Shown here: one piece after another, positions 1 to 11,518 of the stretch
How the letters are laid out: every line of letters begins with the position of its first letter
Numbering within the stretch: the stretch's first letter is position 1
The notes under the pieces: generated by a model
What the model saw: only the letters and a program-made list of their open reading frames with translations
Told to the model about the DNA's origin: nothing
The model's database searches: none
Made by a program: the position numbers and the translations under genes
From: Bidens hawaiensis
Taxonomy: Eukaryota; Streptophyta; Magnoliopsida; Asterales; Asteraceae
Assembly: GCA_021521415.1 (NCBI GenBank)
Contig: JAIQDT010001135.1
Span: 549,501-613,500 of the forward strand
DNA length: 64,000 nt
Reading direction: 5' to 3'

Positions 1-190
1 GTCGGTGATGGTTACCGGAGTTCCCATTCTCCGATGGAGTTAGGTCCGGTGGTGATTAACGGTGTTCCGAGTTTTCCAGTGAAGTTAGGCCGGAGGAGAC
101 GACTTATGAAGCTTGTTCGTTCTTTTTGTTGTTATTATTATTATTATCATATATTTGTTAGGGGGAAGTATGGTCATTTCACACTAACTT
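1..190. other. Window edge: unresolved open stretch
   Basis: Frame +1 is open from base 1 to a stop near 190. The first 95 bases hold two diverged copies of a roughly 55-bp unit with shared GTTCC and AGTTAGG(T/C)CGG motifs. It could be the end of a gene lying to the left or just repeat sequence. No family was recognised. Confidence 0.15.
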
Positions 191-2904
191 AAAAGAACAA
201 AATTAACGGAGTTAACAATTGTTATTAGTAACAAAAGTGATAATTGGGATTGTCACCGGTCAAAGTGATAGTTAAGATTAATATTGGTCAATGACTAATA
301 GTTTTGATTATTATAATCCAATTTTTCTTTAATTTTTGGTGGCTTTTATTATTTAATGTTATAAATTTTATATTAATAATTAATTAAGGCAATTGAATGC
401 TTAGGGGATTTGAGTGGATCAATGAGGAAATATTGAGATCTTTGTGATATACGGTTTGATTCTGAGAACCTTCAGACTGAGGTTGTTCCTAAGAACCGTA
501 GATAATTTGGAGATGATTAAGAGCTTTATACGGCTGGGTAGGGCTAGCCAGCGATGACCTTTTTCCATTTGGTCACCTTGTTCGTATTGCCTAAGTAATT
601 CCTTATTCGTTGATTGTTCAAAACAATAAATAAAACTATCGAAAACCAATTGGTTCAAGTAGTCCCATGGCTTTCTTTATGGAAGATCGTGGGTTCAAGC
701 TCGCGTGGGGCATTTTGTTTCAAGTTGAGGCAAAAGGTGTTCCCAGTTGTGGGTGGGTTGAAAGTTGAAACACTATGTTTTGTTCTTCGAGCGAAAATAT
801 GATCAATTTACCTGTCGGTATTTGCTATTAGAAGAAAGAAAAATTTAGCAGCTAAACTTTATGGTAAGGTATAACAATAATGCTTTTCTTCCTTATAAAT
901 AGAATTAGTGATGATTATTAGAGAGCTCAGTTCTACGCATGATTCTAAAATTTTGTTTCATGTTTGGTTTCATATTCGTCGTCCCTGATTAATTAATACA
1001 TGCCGGTAATGGTTATAAGAATCTCGTCTAGACGTCAATTAATCAATAGTCGGAACCGACTAGTTTTTGTTTAATCTTGTTTGGTCAAAATCGGTCAAAA
1101 CATACATTTTTATATACAAATTTTGTATATGTGTGTGTGAAAAATTACAACCCGTTTAATCTGTAGTCCCTATTCCACCACACGACTAGCATCTAACGAG
1201 TTCTATAACACTGTCGAGGATCTAGTATACTTGCTGGGTTGTTGAAAAATACACTCGGATTCATGTGTGCATTAATAATGTTTCGTTTTTGTACAATTAT
1301 TACTCGGGAAAATTAAATAAATAAAAAGTATCTTATCGAGCTAGTAGATTTCTCAACTACCTAAAGATAACAATAAAATTCTAGAGACAGGATTCGGGTA
1401 TCACCTAATATCATCTAGCCTCGTATTCAAAATAGATGACCCAAATATTTTATCTTTATCCATCGAGTTCATATTCGTTCGTTGTTCCTAAACATATCGT
1501 AAATTTCTTTAAGACCATGCAGTCGCGCATGGTCCGAGGTGGCCACATAATCATGGTCCGAGGCCCCCGCATGTAATACCACACCCATATTCACCATTTG
1601 CTGAAGGAGGTAATGAGGTTGCGCTAAAGTAGCCAAACGCGAAGAATGAAGAATTATGGACATGGCACATGGCTTATCAACAACACCCACAAATGACATC
1701 TTTCCATAAACCATTCCTAAGGAATTCAAACAACTCACAAAGCTTTTGTTTTTTTCACGTCATCATTATCTTTACATTAATTTTCTTATACCCACTTTAT
1801 TAGTTTTTAATAACTAGTTTATAATTGTTTAATGCAGATGTTTTTAAACTATTAACATAATGTATTTATCCTCATTAAATCTGTGCCGGTTCGAGTCACA
1901 CAAAGTGAACATTGGATAGATTTTAGGGGTAGATTTGTATGTATGCATCTCGATGTTAAAAATAGATTTTGTTTTATACCGTATCAATAAATAAAATATA
2001 ATTAAAATAATAAAAACTATTGGATGCATTTAAATTCATATAAACGAGTCAAAATTAAATTACAAAAAATAACATACTATTTCATAATTCAAAACTAAAA
2101 CATTAATGCAATTATTAAAATATGCAATGACATTGAGATAGAATGATAAGAAAAAGACTTGGTATTGCGTATGACCCATATTCGATTCCTTCTTCAAGCA
2201 TTTAATTTCAGCGGCACTAGAGTACTGATAGGAGACTAGGCGAGTAGCCAACGTTCGCTAGTTTATCTCACCGCATTGTTGTGCCTTCAAGCGAGTGTTC
2301 ACGAGAATTGGCCTTATGTGAGGGTTTCCCTAGATTGAAAGATGAGTGTATCCCGATATTATGAATTTAGACAGTAGCTCATTTGAAAGATTTGTTGACC
2401 GTTAACAAAAATTTCAATTAAAAAATATATTTCCATTTACTTTTAAATAAATGAAATTTAATAAGGTGGTTGATGAGGGGCCCAGTGGTATACATACATC
2501 ATATAATAAAATAATATTCCAATGCATGTGGGCCAAATTTGGTGGAGTTCATATTTAGGTACTTTTTCTTTTTCATAGAATGTAGGACATAATGTTATCA
2601 TTTTCTCCTTTACTTTTTAAGTATAAAAAAACAGAAGCGTGTGTGAATCGTTTCGGTTATTAAGATTTACAACTACCAATTAGTTATTTAACACAACTAA
2701 TATGTCAAGTTCCCAACTATCAATCTATCGTTGTCCAATTTAAACACAACCAATATACAACTATATGTTATTTATAGAAGGAAAACTGAATTTTAAGGTA
2801 AGTTATACTATTGAAAATGTAATATGTATCTATCAATTTTATATCCGAATAGATTAAAATTTAACAGCTTTTCTTGTCTTTGGAGATTTCTGGCAACGTG
2901 GGTT

Positions 2905-3280
2905 GTTTTTGATGTTGGGCTGCTGCTTGCTGCTTTGGTTCACGAATTATCCGGTCTTATTTATTATATAAAAACAAGAGTGAGAGATGTTCGTGGGTTT
3001 CAGCCTAATTATTTAATTATTTGTGTTTTGGAATTTGTTTTAGTAATTGCTCATCCATTCAAGATTATATAATTCTTGAATGGTTGCAATTGCTCACTCT
3101 TGTGTTCATATATGCAATTGGGCTCCTATTTGGAGATTAATGCTGGGCAACGTGGGTTGCTGCTTGCTGATTTGGTTCACGAGTTATCCGAACTTATTTA
3201 TTATATAAAAACAAAAGTGAGAGATGTTCGTGAGTTTCAACCTAATTATTTAATTCTTTGTGTTTCAGAATGCATTTTAT
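2905..3280. repeat. Diverged tandem duplication, about 237-bp period
   Basis: The block around 2937-3040, starting TTGGTTCACGAATTATCCG, recurs around 3174-3277 with scattered substitutions. It includes the stretch encoding TTATTATATAAAAACAA. A shorter 'ctcatccattcaag' motif recurs at about 3052, 3332 and 3375. No coding function is evident. Confidence 0.7.
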
Positions 3281-6008
3281 TTGTTTGTTAGATCGTTGCA
3301 TTAATGATCTGGACTCAATTGCTCATCCATTCAAGATTTGTGTTTCTTCGCTTGTGTATTGTTCTTCAACTGCTCATCCATTCAATGTGTTTCTTTGTGA
3401 CATTTACATCAATCGACTCGTATATTCTTTCCGATCAAAACCCTAAAACATCGGTTTAAAATTCAAAAAAAAAAAACTTAAATGGGTTACGCTTTCTTAA
3501 CGGGGATCCGATGAAAATAAAATGTGTAAAAGTGGAACCAGTGACAACAATTTTCTTTTATGTTGAATTATTATCGGACAACCTAAAAAATGTGGGATTA
3601 ATAAAATCTAGTATTTTACAAGACAAATAATATAAAAGTTGCTTTAGTGTCTAGTCAATTCGATTAATTCGGTTGTTTGTAGACATATTCGTGATAGGAT
3701 GTGGTTCCTTTATGAACATGCTATGTTCTTTATGCGGCCCCAATTGATAATAACTTCTAATAACGTGAGTATCTACAAGTTCACGGTTTCTAATTTAAGA
3801 TAAGCAAATATATTGGGCAAAATCTTGCTCGTAACAAAAGTTATTGGTATGTTATGAGAATAGTGAAATGAAGACGAGCGTTACCTTTACCACAAAAGAT
3901 AAAGAGTTTGATTCCACTACCAAAAATATTATTGACATGCAAAGTGTAGTGGTATGACAATATCCATAATTCATAAAAGTAATCACCTATGAGTCTATGA
4001 CCTAAGTATTGAGATAGCAGAAAAAAGGCGAGAAAAATATTGTGGTAATAGTGAACTAGCATTGACAAGAAGCTGGTCCACTAAATACGGAATTACCATG
4101 CTAAGGCAAAACTAAGACTAACGTAACCAAGAACGTAAGAAAAACTAAGGCCCCGATAAAAGGCTAAAACAAATCTATACGCCCCTCTAAAAGTGCATAA
4201 CCTTTCCAACATACATGAGATGAGCAACTATGGAGGATTTTGAGAGACTTGCATATTTACACGTGAACTATTTTTTATGTATCTAATTTTCACATATCTA
4301 ATTTATTTTTATATTAAAAAATAAGCCGGATTGTTTATTTTAAGACGCGTACACACACACATACACGACTTGCATGTGAATTTAAACAGATATGTAAAAT
4401 TGCTTAACATACGTCATAACTACGAATATTATTTGTTCTAGCGCACTTATAGTATACTCACATATAACGGTCTAGATATATATGTATTATTATCTCATAG
4501 TTGCGTCATTGCCCCGTGCTTAAAGATAGATTGCTTTTCATGTGTCGGGGGTTAGTAGTCTGTACTTTCTTTCCTCATATGCTTAGACTTCTTGCTACTT
4601 GTAAGTTGTTCATCTTCGTCTTTAAATAATACTGGCCTTTAAAAATAAATAGAAAAAAGATATGTATATATCTTTTGATATATAATGAAATCTTTTGAAA
4701 TCTTTTTATATAATTTAAATCAAAAGATGATAATAAAAAATAAATAAACTATTTCAAATACCAAGTGTCAACAAATCAAATTGAAAAAATGTCCTACTTT
4801 CTTTGGGACAACCCTACATTCATGAATCATGAATAAACTACCCCACCATCCCTTGTTTAAAGGGTCATATGCATTAGTTCCTCCAAAAACCCATTATTTA
4901 AGTTAATCACCTAATTGAAGATAATATTAATTCATATATTATTGTTATTATTATATAGATTTAGAATTTCATAAACGTTATGTGTTCAAGTCCGAATGTT
5001 TAAAAATATCCATAGAAACCGGGTCAAATTACTATTATAACCCTTTCTTTTTGTTATATTCAATCTAAAAACGTTTCGGTTAGCAAATATATAAACGATA
5101 ATATGTATAACTCATAAAATAAAGTGTCTAGGGCCACAAACTTACATCAACAAAGTTTAATGTATTCACGTTATGCATCATGATAAACCGTAGTTTTGTA
5201 ACTAAAAAAGTTTACACGAAAAGTTCACTTTTAAGTTTTTATACGCATAGGTTGAGATTAGTTTCTTCATATTTTTCAGAAATACAACTATTTTTATATG
5301 ATTATAAATTAACCACAATCTATCTTTTTAAATTCATATCAATTACCTTAATATCAATTTTTTTTTAAATTCATATCAATTTTTTTTAAATTTTCAAAAA
5401 AAATATCAATTACCTTAATGGCTTAATTACAATTAATAAAGTTTCTCTGTAATATAAGGAATGGGCCTTTGTGCTAATACCAATTCGGATCTCAAGCCCA
5501 AAAGTTGCACTAGCCCAACAAGGACACATTTTATTAAGTAAAAGGTCCATTACACATATATCTTTGGTCAAGATTGCCCGAGTTTTATAAATTTAATGTG
5601 ACAAGTTGGATGTTCCGCACGTTGCAGCGGTTCGAACTTGATTCTCACATGAAATTTAACGTTTTTGTTAGTTTACCTCAAAACTGAAAAAATCAAAACC
5701 CTCTCTCTTTATAGTTGATTTATGCCGACGTGTTACGGTGGAAACAAGGGCGTAATCGGTTCGGTTCTTTACGGTACTCAAAGTTTGAAAGTATAAAAGT
5801 GTAGTAATTAAAAAATGTAAGAAATAAAATAGAATAAAATGCACAAATACATAAACATAGTCTCACATTTAAAAAATGGTTAAAAGCTTGTGAAATGCCT
5901 TTTAATATATAAAAAATGTAATAATTCATGCTTCAAGAGCTTGCACATCAAGTTAAAAAAGTTGTATATCTTATGAATAGTGAATATGTGAGTTAGAAAT
6001 CTTTTGGT

Positions 6009-6010
<2 letters not shown>

Positions 6011-6040
<30 letters not shown>

Positions 6041-6042
6041 AT
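6011..6042. repeat. (AT)n microsatellite
   Basis: Uninterrupted AT dinucleotides of about 30 bp in AT-rich intergenic DNA. Confidence 0.9.
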
Positions 6043-6299
6043 GTATCACAAATTTAAAAAGCATGATATTATGATAATATGATTACTCTCGTTTAATAAC
6101 ATAAAAAACTATATAAATCATCGGCACAACACAAACGTTACCTAGATCGCATTGATTGGCAGAGTATTAATGGAGATTCACGATTGTATTAATGGTTATA
6201 AAATAAACTAGGAAAGCAAATATGAAAAATACAACATCTTGCTAATTTACTTGTAAAGCATCTACTCTATAATCTAAAGGAAAAACACATTATCTATCT

Positions 6300-6800
6300 T
6301 TAAGGGTCTGTTTGGTATAGGGTAATAAAATAAACGAGAGAATGGAATGGACAATGGAATGGAATGGAATGGATAAAGGAATGAATGAATCATTATCATT
6401 TCATTGTCTTGTTTGGTTATCACGTAGGAATTAAATGAATCATAACTTTGTTATTATTTTTTTTATTAAATAGTAAGCTATACACACATAACATTTTTAT
6501 CATTAATGGAACGGGAATAACATGATACGATATAATAATAAAAATATAATAATTATTTTAATTTAATAATAGTTATACTATAATAAAATAATAATAATTG
6601 TTGATCATTTTTTATTCCATTCTTTAAAGGAATGAAAGAAAAACCACCATTTACTAATGAATCAAAAATGCTATATATAAAAGGAATTGTATTCCTTAGG
6701 AATGATTCATTCCATTAATGAATGACAACCAAACTTGTTTTATTTCATTCCTTTGAAATAATTTATTCCATTCCACCTATCATTACTCCTTACCAAACTT
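6300..6800. mobile_element. MITE, Tourist/Harbinger-like
   Basis: The left end reads TTAAGGGTCTGTTTGGTATA. The right end contains CTTACCAAACTTTAA, whose reverse complement shares GTTTGGTA. Inner parts also pair: 'gaatgaatcattatcatttc' near 6380 against the complement of the stretch near 6700-6740. Ends and TSD are not sharply defined (TTA/TAA likely). No ORF. Confidence 0.6.
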
Positions 6801-7286
6801 TAACATCCTTTATCACATCAAACATTCTTTTAGAATATAATATTTTGTTTTTCCTTATCAACAATTTTGTTCCTTTGAAAAGTCAAACCTCTTGATAGAG
6901 ACTACAGAAGTAGAATTCCATGTGGGTATAAACTATAAAGTATTATACTCCATTCATAAACACAAATTTATCATAATAATGTTAAAAAGAAGCACAAAAC
7001 AGTTAGTGCATATTTGGGTGGTTAAGCCTTCAACTATCACAACCACCACTCATTTCAAAATGAGCCACATCATGAAATCCACAAATTAACAAACACCACA
7101 TTTTTGAACTTAAAAGCTTAAAAGAATCAACAAAAAAAAGAACCAACAAACTCTCCCTCTTCCGGCAACCGCTCCGCCCTGCACTGCCACTACAACCCCA
7201 CTACCACCATCAATGGCCACCAGCTACATTATTATTCTTTACACATAGCATATTGGTTCTAAAGGTTCTACAAGTATCCATAAACC

Positions 7287-9181
7287 ATGACTACTTCATA
7301 CTGTTTTTGTTCCACTAGAAACACAATCACACATTCAAATCTTTTGTTTCTTAACTCCAATCTTTATCTACCAAGACACAAAAATCATGCTGCTTTTACT
7401 CAAGAAACCAAAAAAGATTTGATTTTGAACATACCCAAATCATCTTTTTCACATGTGAACTCAAAAAACCATAAATTCACACACCCTTTTGCATCTTTAT
7501 CAGAATCAAGTCAAAATCAAGAAAATGTTCAAGAACAAGAAAATGGTGATTTGCCTGGCATGGCTCAAGCTTTTAACATATCATCAAACACAGCTTCTGC
7601 AATATCCATATGCATAGCGGTTGCAGCGTTGAGTTTACCGATTTTTATGAAGACTTTAGTTCAAGGAATGGGATTAAAGATTAAGGTATTGTCATATGTG
7701 ACACTTTTGTTTGGGTTTTATATGGCTTGGAATATTGGCGCCAATGACGTGGCGAATGCTATGGGGACGTCGGTGGGGTCCGGGGCGTTGACGCTGCGGC
7801 AGGCAGTGGTGACGGCGGCCGTGTTGGAGTTTTCGGGGGCGTTGTTGATGGGTCAGCATGTGACTAGCACAATGCAGAAAGGGATTCTTGTTGCTAATGT
7901 TTTTCAAGGGAAAGATTCTTTGCTTTTTGTTGGTTTGTTGTCTTCTTTAGCAGCTGCTGGTACTTGGTTACAGGTAAAGATTACAACTTTTTGGTAGTTA
8001 CTGGTCAATACTACTGTCTTTTGTGGTCAAACATGATTGCTTCAATTGATACTAGTCACTTTGACTATTTAGTCAAAGTCAAACACAAATTAAATATGAT
8101 CTTCATACTGTTTAGGATAGATCTACAGCATTTGGTAGTTACTACTTACTAGTCAAGTAGTCAATACAACTGTCTTTTGTGGCCACCAAGATTATTTTAA
8201 CTGATATGACACCCTTGACCATTTAGTCAAAGTCAAACAAAAATTAAATATGAATCTTCAGTTCTTCACACTATTTAAGATTATATCTAATAAGCCCTTT
8301 ATTCCTAGAATGAAAAAGATCCTTAAACCTAAACTATGGAGTTGCATCCAGCTTTTTAAACATGATCTTCAACATTTTTGTCTTACAGGTCAATGATTAT
8401 TTCAACTAATACGAGTCCCTTTGACTACTTAGTCAAAGTCAAATACAAATTAAAGACGATCTTTACACTACTTAGAATAGATCTAAAAAGTCCTTTATTC
8501 ATAGAATGAAAAAGATCCATAAACTAAATTAGGGAGCTGCATTTGACTTTCTAAACAAGAAAAATGTTGACCTTTTGGGTCTTGGTCAAATGGTCAGGTT
8601 GCATCATTCTACGGCTGGCCTGTGTCAACTACACACTGTATTGTAGGATCCATGGTTGGGTTCGGGCTTGTGTATGGCGGGCCTGGTGCAGTTTTCTGGA
8701 GCTCATTAGCGAGGGTGACATCGTCTTGGGTTATATCCCCAGTTTTGGGTGCAGCAGTTTCCTTCCTTGTGTACAAATGCATTCGCAGGGTACGTACACC
8801 CTACTAAACCATGAAATGAATGCATTTTTTTTGTGGTATATTATGAGGGTGTCTATATGTATTGTAAATTTTAAAAGCGATTCTCTCGACTTGAGGGTCA
8901 GAATAAGACACTGAGGTAAATGGTTGCCCAAATCTCATATATCCTTCCAACTAAAAAAAATCAGATTATATGGTAATATATAACCTTTATAAACATACTT
9001 GACATCCAAAATATTAATAAAAGCATATTCGTATTTTTTGAACGTAAAATGTTTCAGGTCAACCCGACTCACACCAAAAATATTTCTTGTTTTGAGTTTG
9101 GACATGTTCCTCAACCTGTCCATTTTGCCATTTCTAACCGAAAGACTTTCAAGATTCATGCTTTAGGGGTTTACAAGGACT

Positions 9182-9242
<61 letters not shown>

Positions 9243-10086
9243 AACCAATTTATATTATATTTAGTTTGTTTACAGTGCTCCAAACCCCGGGGAAGCCGCA
9301 GCAGCCGCCGCACCGATTGCGGTTTTCGTGGGTGTCACACTCATAACTTTTGCAGCTTTTCCTCTAAGCAACAAACCACCAATAGCACTAGCTCAAGCCA
9401 TAGGATGTGGCACACTAGGTGCATTCTTTGTCAATAACGTCATCCGAAAACAGCTCGGTCACCTCCTAGACAAGGCAAAGTCAACCCATCACGAGACACA
9501 CGAAGAGTCAACCCCTAAACCCATCGGTTTCCTATCAGACATCGCGGGCCCCACTGGCACACAACTCAAAATAGTCTACGGTGTGTTCGGCTACATGCAG
9601 ATTCTATCCGCCTGCTTCATGTCATTTGCACACGGAGGGAATGACGTGTCGAATGCGATCGGCCCGTTAGCTGCAGCTCTTTCTATACTACAAGGTGGGG
9701 CCACCGGGGGTGAAATAGTAATTCCACTTGATGTTCTTGCATGGGGTGGGTTTGGGATTGTTGCAGGGCTCATGATGTGGGGGTACAGAGTGATTGCTAC
9801 AATTGGGAAAAAGATCACAGAACTGACTCCTACAAGAGGATTTGCAGCCGAGTTTGCGGCTGCTTCAGTTGTACTCTTTGCATCAAAACTTGGACTTCCT
9901 ATATCAGCTACACATACTCTTGTGGGTGCAGTTATGGGAGTTGGGTTTGCTAGAGGACTTAATAGTGTGAGAGCCGAAACCGTGCGGGAAATTGTTACTT
10001 CATGGGTGGTTACTATTCCAGTTGGTGCAGTGTTTGCAGTGGTTTACACATGGATTCTTACCAAGTTCTTGCGACAAATTTTTTGA
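7287..10086 (+). CDS. PHT2-1: Plastid low-affinity phosphate transporter PHT2;1
   Basis: Encodes a member of the PHO-4 phosphate permease family that moves inorganic phosphate across the plastid inner envelope, probably with protons. Exons are 7287-7973, 8598-8789 and 9265-10086. All junctions are GT-AG and in phase 0, giving 1,701 nt and 566 aa (Arabidopsis PHT2;1 is 587). The first roughly 70 residues are Ser/Asn/His-rich and poor in acidic residues, like a chloroplast transit peptide. The duplicated family signature is visible as GANDVANAMGTSVGSG in exon 1 and GGNDVSNAIGPLAAAL in exon 3. Many hydrophobic helices flank a hydrophilic loop (about residues 340-375). Exon 3 begins FVYSAPNPGEAAAA, matching the family, which fixes its acceptor at 9264. 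The frame is intact. Confidence 0.96.
8040..8510. repeat. Three diverged repeats in PHT2;1 intron 1
   Basis: The motif TAGTCAAAGTCAAA followed by ACAAATTAAA occurs at about 8070, 8225 and 8438, each with similar flanks (ATAGATCTA, CTTTATTC, GAATGAAAAAGATCC). The intron seems to have grown by duplication of a 150-210-bp unit. TTGAC cores inside the unit resemble W-boxes, but no function is implied. Confidence 0.7.
9183..9240. repeat. (AT)n microsatellite before PHT2;1 exon 3
   Basis: About 28 uninterrupted AT/TA dinucleotides end about 24 bp before the exon-3 acceptor at 9264. It lies where the branch point and polypyrimidine tract would be. Confidence 0.9.
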
Positions 10087-10763
10087 GTGTAAAGATTCAA
10101 ACTTTATCCATTTGGAGGCTCTAATAAACCCTAATCATTTCTTTTTGTTTGTTTGACACATAATGTGCGATTATCTTAATCGGAAATCGTCATTTCGATC
10201 GTTTGTTATCTTTATTCTTTGGTCATCACTCTTTTGTTTCTGCTAATACCTATCAAGTTATTAATAGTTCTCTACTAGGAATTACACATCTATTAAAATC
10301 TTTCTAAATTATTCAGGGATGCTAAACGGGTCGTGTTCGCAGGTTGACAGGTCGAACTCGACAAGAACCTATAAGTTTTATATGAGCCCGAACACGCCAC
10401 GTGCATTCGCGGGTTGACACGAACCAACCCATTTAACACCAAAAAAAAGTACGTTTAATATATACCAAATAAACTTATGGTTTATCCATAACGGATCAAA
10501 TGGGTCGAACCCAATCTTTTCTTTCAAATTTGCAAATTGTTTGTTTCCATTACTCAATATAAACACAACTTCCAATTATAAAGAAGCAAACTTTATTAGT
10601 TTCCCATCTTTTGACCATTAAAACAAGCATACTAACAGATTCCAGTAAATAAAAAGTTCACAAAACAAGAAAACGGGTACCGTCATGGGTACATTGCAAT
10701 AACATTCTGCACCTTGTATTCATAAAACTACATACCTGTTTCACACGATTTCAAATCGACCGT
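10087..10763. other. Convergent intergenic region
   Basis: 3' flanks of PHT2;1 (+) and the PADRE gene (-). Bases 10310-10575 contain a degenerate dispersed repeat rich in 'gggtcg', 'gggttgac' and 'aacccattt' motifs also seen elsewhere in this window. No ORF of note. Confidence 0.5.
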
Positions 10764-11339
10764 TCATGGAGATAGTTCTTGAATTGATGTTAAACTGGGC
10801 TCCCAGTCAGATCCCCGACATGACTTTGACTTTGACTTCAAGACCGGCTGCGCAACTTTTCTGTTTGACTGTATATGTTTCTTAACTACGCGTCTGGACT
10901 GCCTCTCTTTAGAAACATGGTAATCTTTTGAACAAATAGTTCCATCGGACTCTTCAGGACTGGTTTCTCCCATTAACTTATTCTCTTTTGCAGCATATTT
11001 CTTTTTCAACTTCTTTAAAGTTGTCACAGGGACTAAATAGTACTTTTGTCCAGGCAAGAGCATATCCTTTGCAGATAAAACACTTTCATTCGGATTCTTG
11101 AAAACCTCGGGCCTCGCGATACACATCTCCGGGTAATTCTTGATTATTTGAGAAACTTTAACGGCCATTTGATAAAGATCTTCTTTCCCGCCTGCATGAA
11201 GAACCCTGGCATAAAATTCCCTTGAGTTTAAACTATTCCCAGTTGAAAAGGAATCATCTTTAACCTCTTTCGGGTTTCTTGAATCCTTTTTGTCCAATGA
11301 CTGGACTCCACAGAGTGAAGCTAAACACCCTTTATGCAT
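10764..11339 (-). CDS. PADRE (DUF4228) domain protein
   Basis: Single-exon ORF of 191 aa. The N-terminus MHKGCLASLCGVQ has the short Cys-containing start common in DUF4228/PADRE proteins. The domain core is visible as ARVLHAGGKEDLYQ, then IIKNYPEMCIARPEVFKNP, then LLPGQKYYLVPVTTLKKL. The C-terminal third is basic and Ser/Lys-rich, with RQSRRVVKKH as a possible nuclear signal. Family members are often induced by pathogens or abiotic stress, and their biochemical role is not settled. It ends 677 bp from PHT2;1 in tail-to-tail orientation. It lies downstream of RAY1 on the same strand with 179 bp between the coding regions, but is a separate gene with its own start and unrelated domain. Confidence 0.88.
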   Translation of the reverse strand: MHKGCLASLCGVQSLDKKDSRNPKEVKDDSFSTGNSLNSREFYARVLHAGGKEDLYQMAVKVSQIIKNYPEMCIARPEVFKNPNESVLSAKDMLLPGQKYYLVPVTTLKKLKKKYAAKENKLMGETSPEESDGTICSKDYHVSKERQSRRVVKKHIQSNRKVAQPVLKSKSKSCRGSDWEPSLTSIQELSP

Positions 11340-11518
11340 TTCAAGAAACCACTCAATCAGGTCTCAGTAACACCAATTTCAAACATTATATACCACTAAA
11401 AATCTCACCTTTTTCTTTGGTTTTTGACTTTTATCTTATTATTGTTTTTTCCAAAGCCGGCCCGTTTGATAAAACCAAAGTTTCTTTGTAAACATCAACT
11501 TGTCAACAATGATCTTCT

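Larger units (their letters stand above)
190..7286. other. Gene-poor AT-rich intergenic region
   Basis: No supported gene was found. All ORFs are under 90 codons and look like chance frames. The minus-strand ORF 1469-1738 (89 aa) is the longest and matched nothing I know. Separate entries cover a local duplication (2905-3280), an AT microsatellite (6011-6042) and a MITE (6300-6800). Bases 7090-7286 probably hold the promoter and 5' UTR of PHT2;1. Confidence 0.6.

Noticed and set aside
1469..1738. Minus ORF of 89 aa
   Set aside because: No recognised motif, no splice partners, and lies in a gene-poor repeat-bearing region. Kept only as a note.
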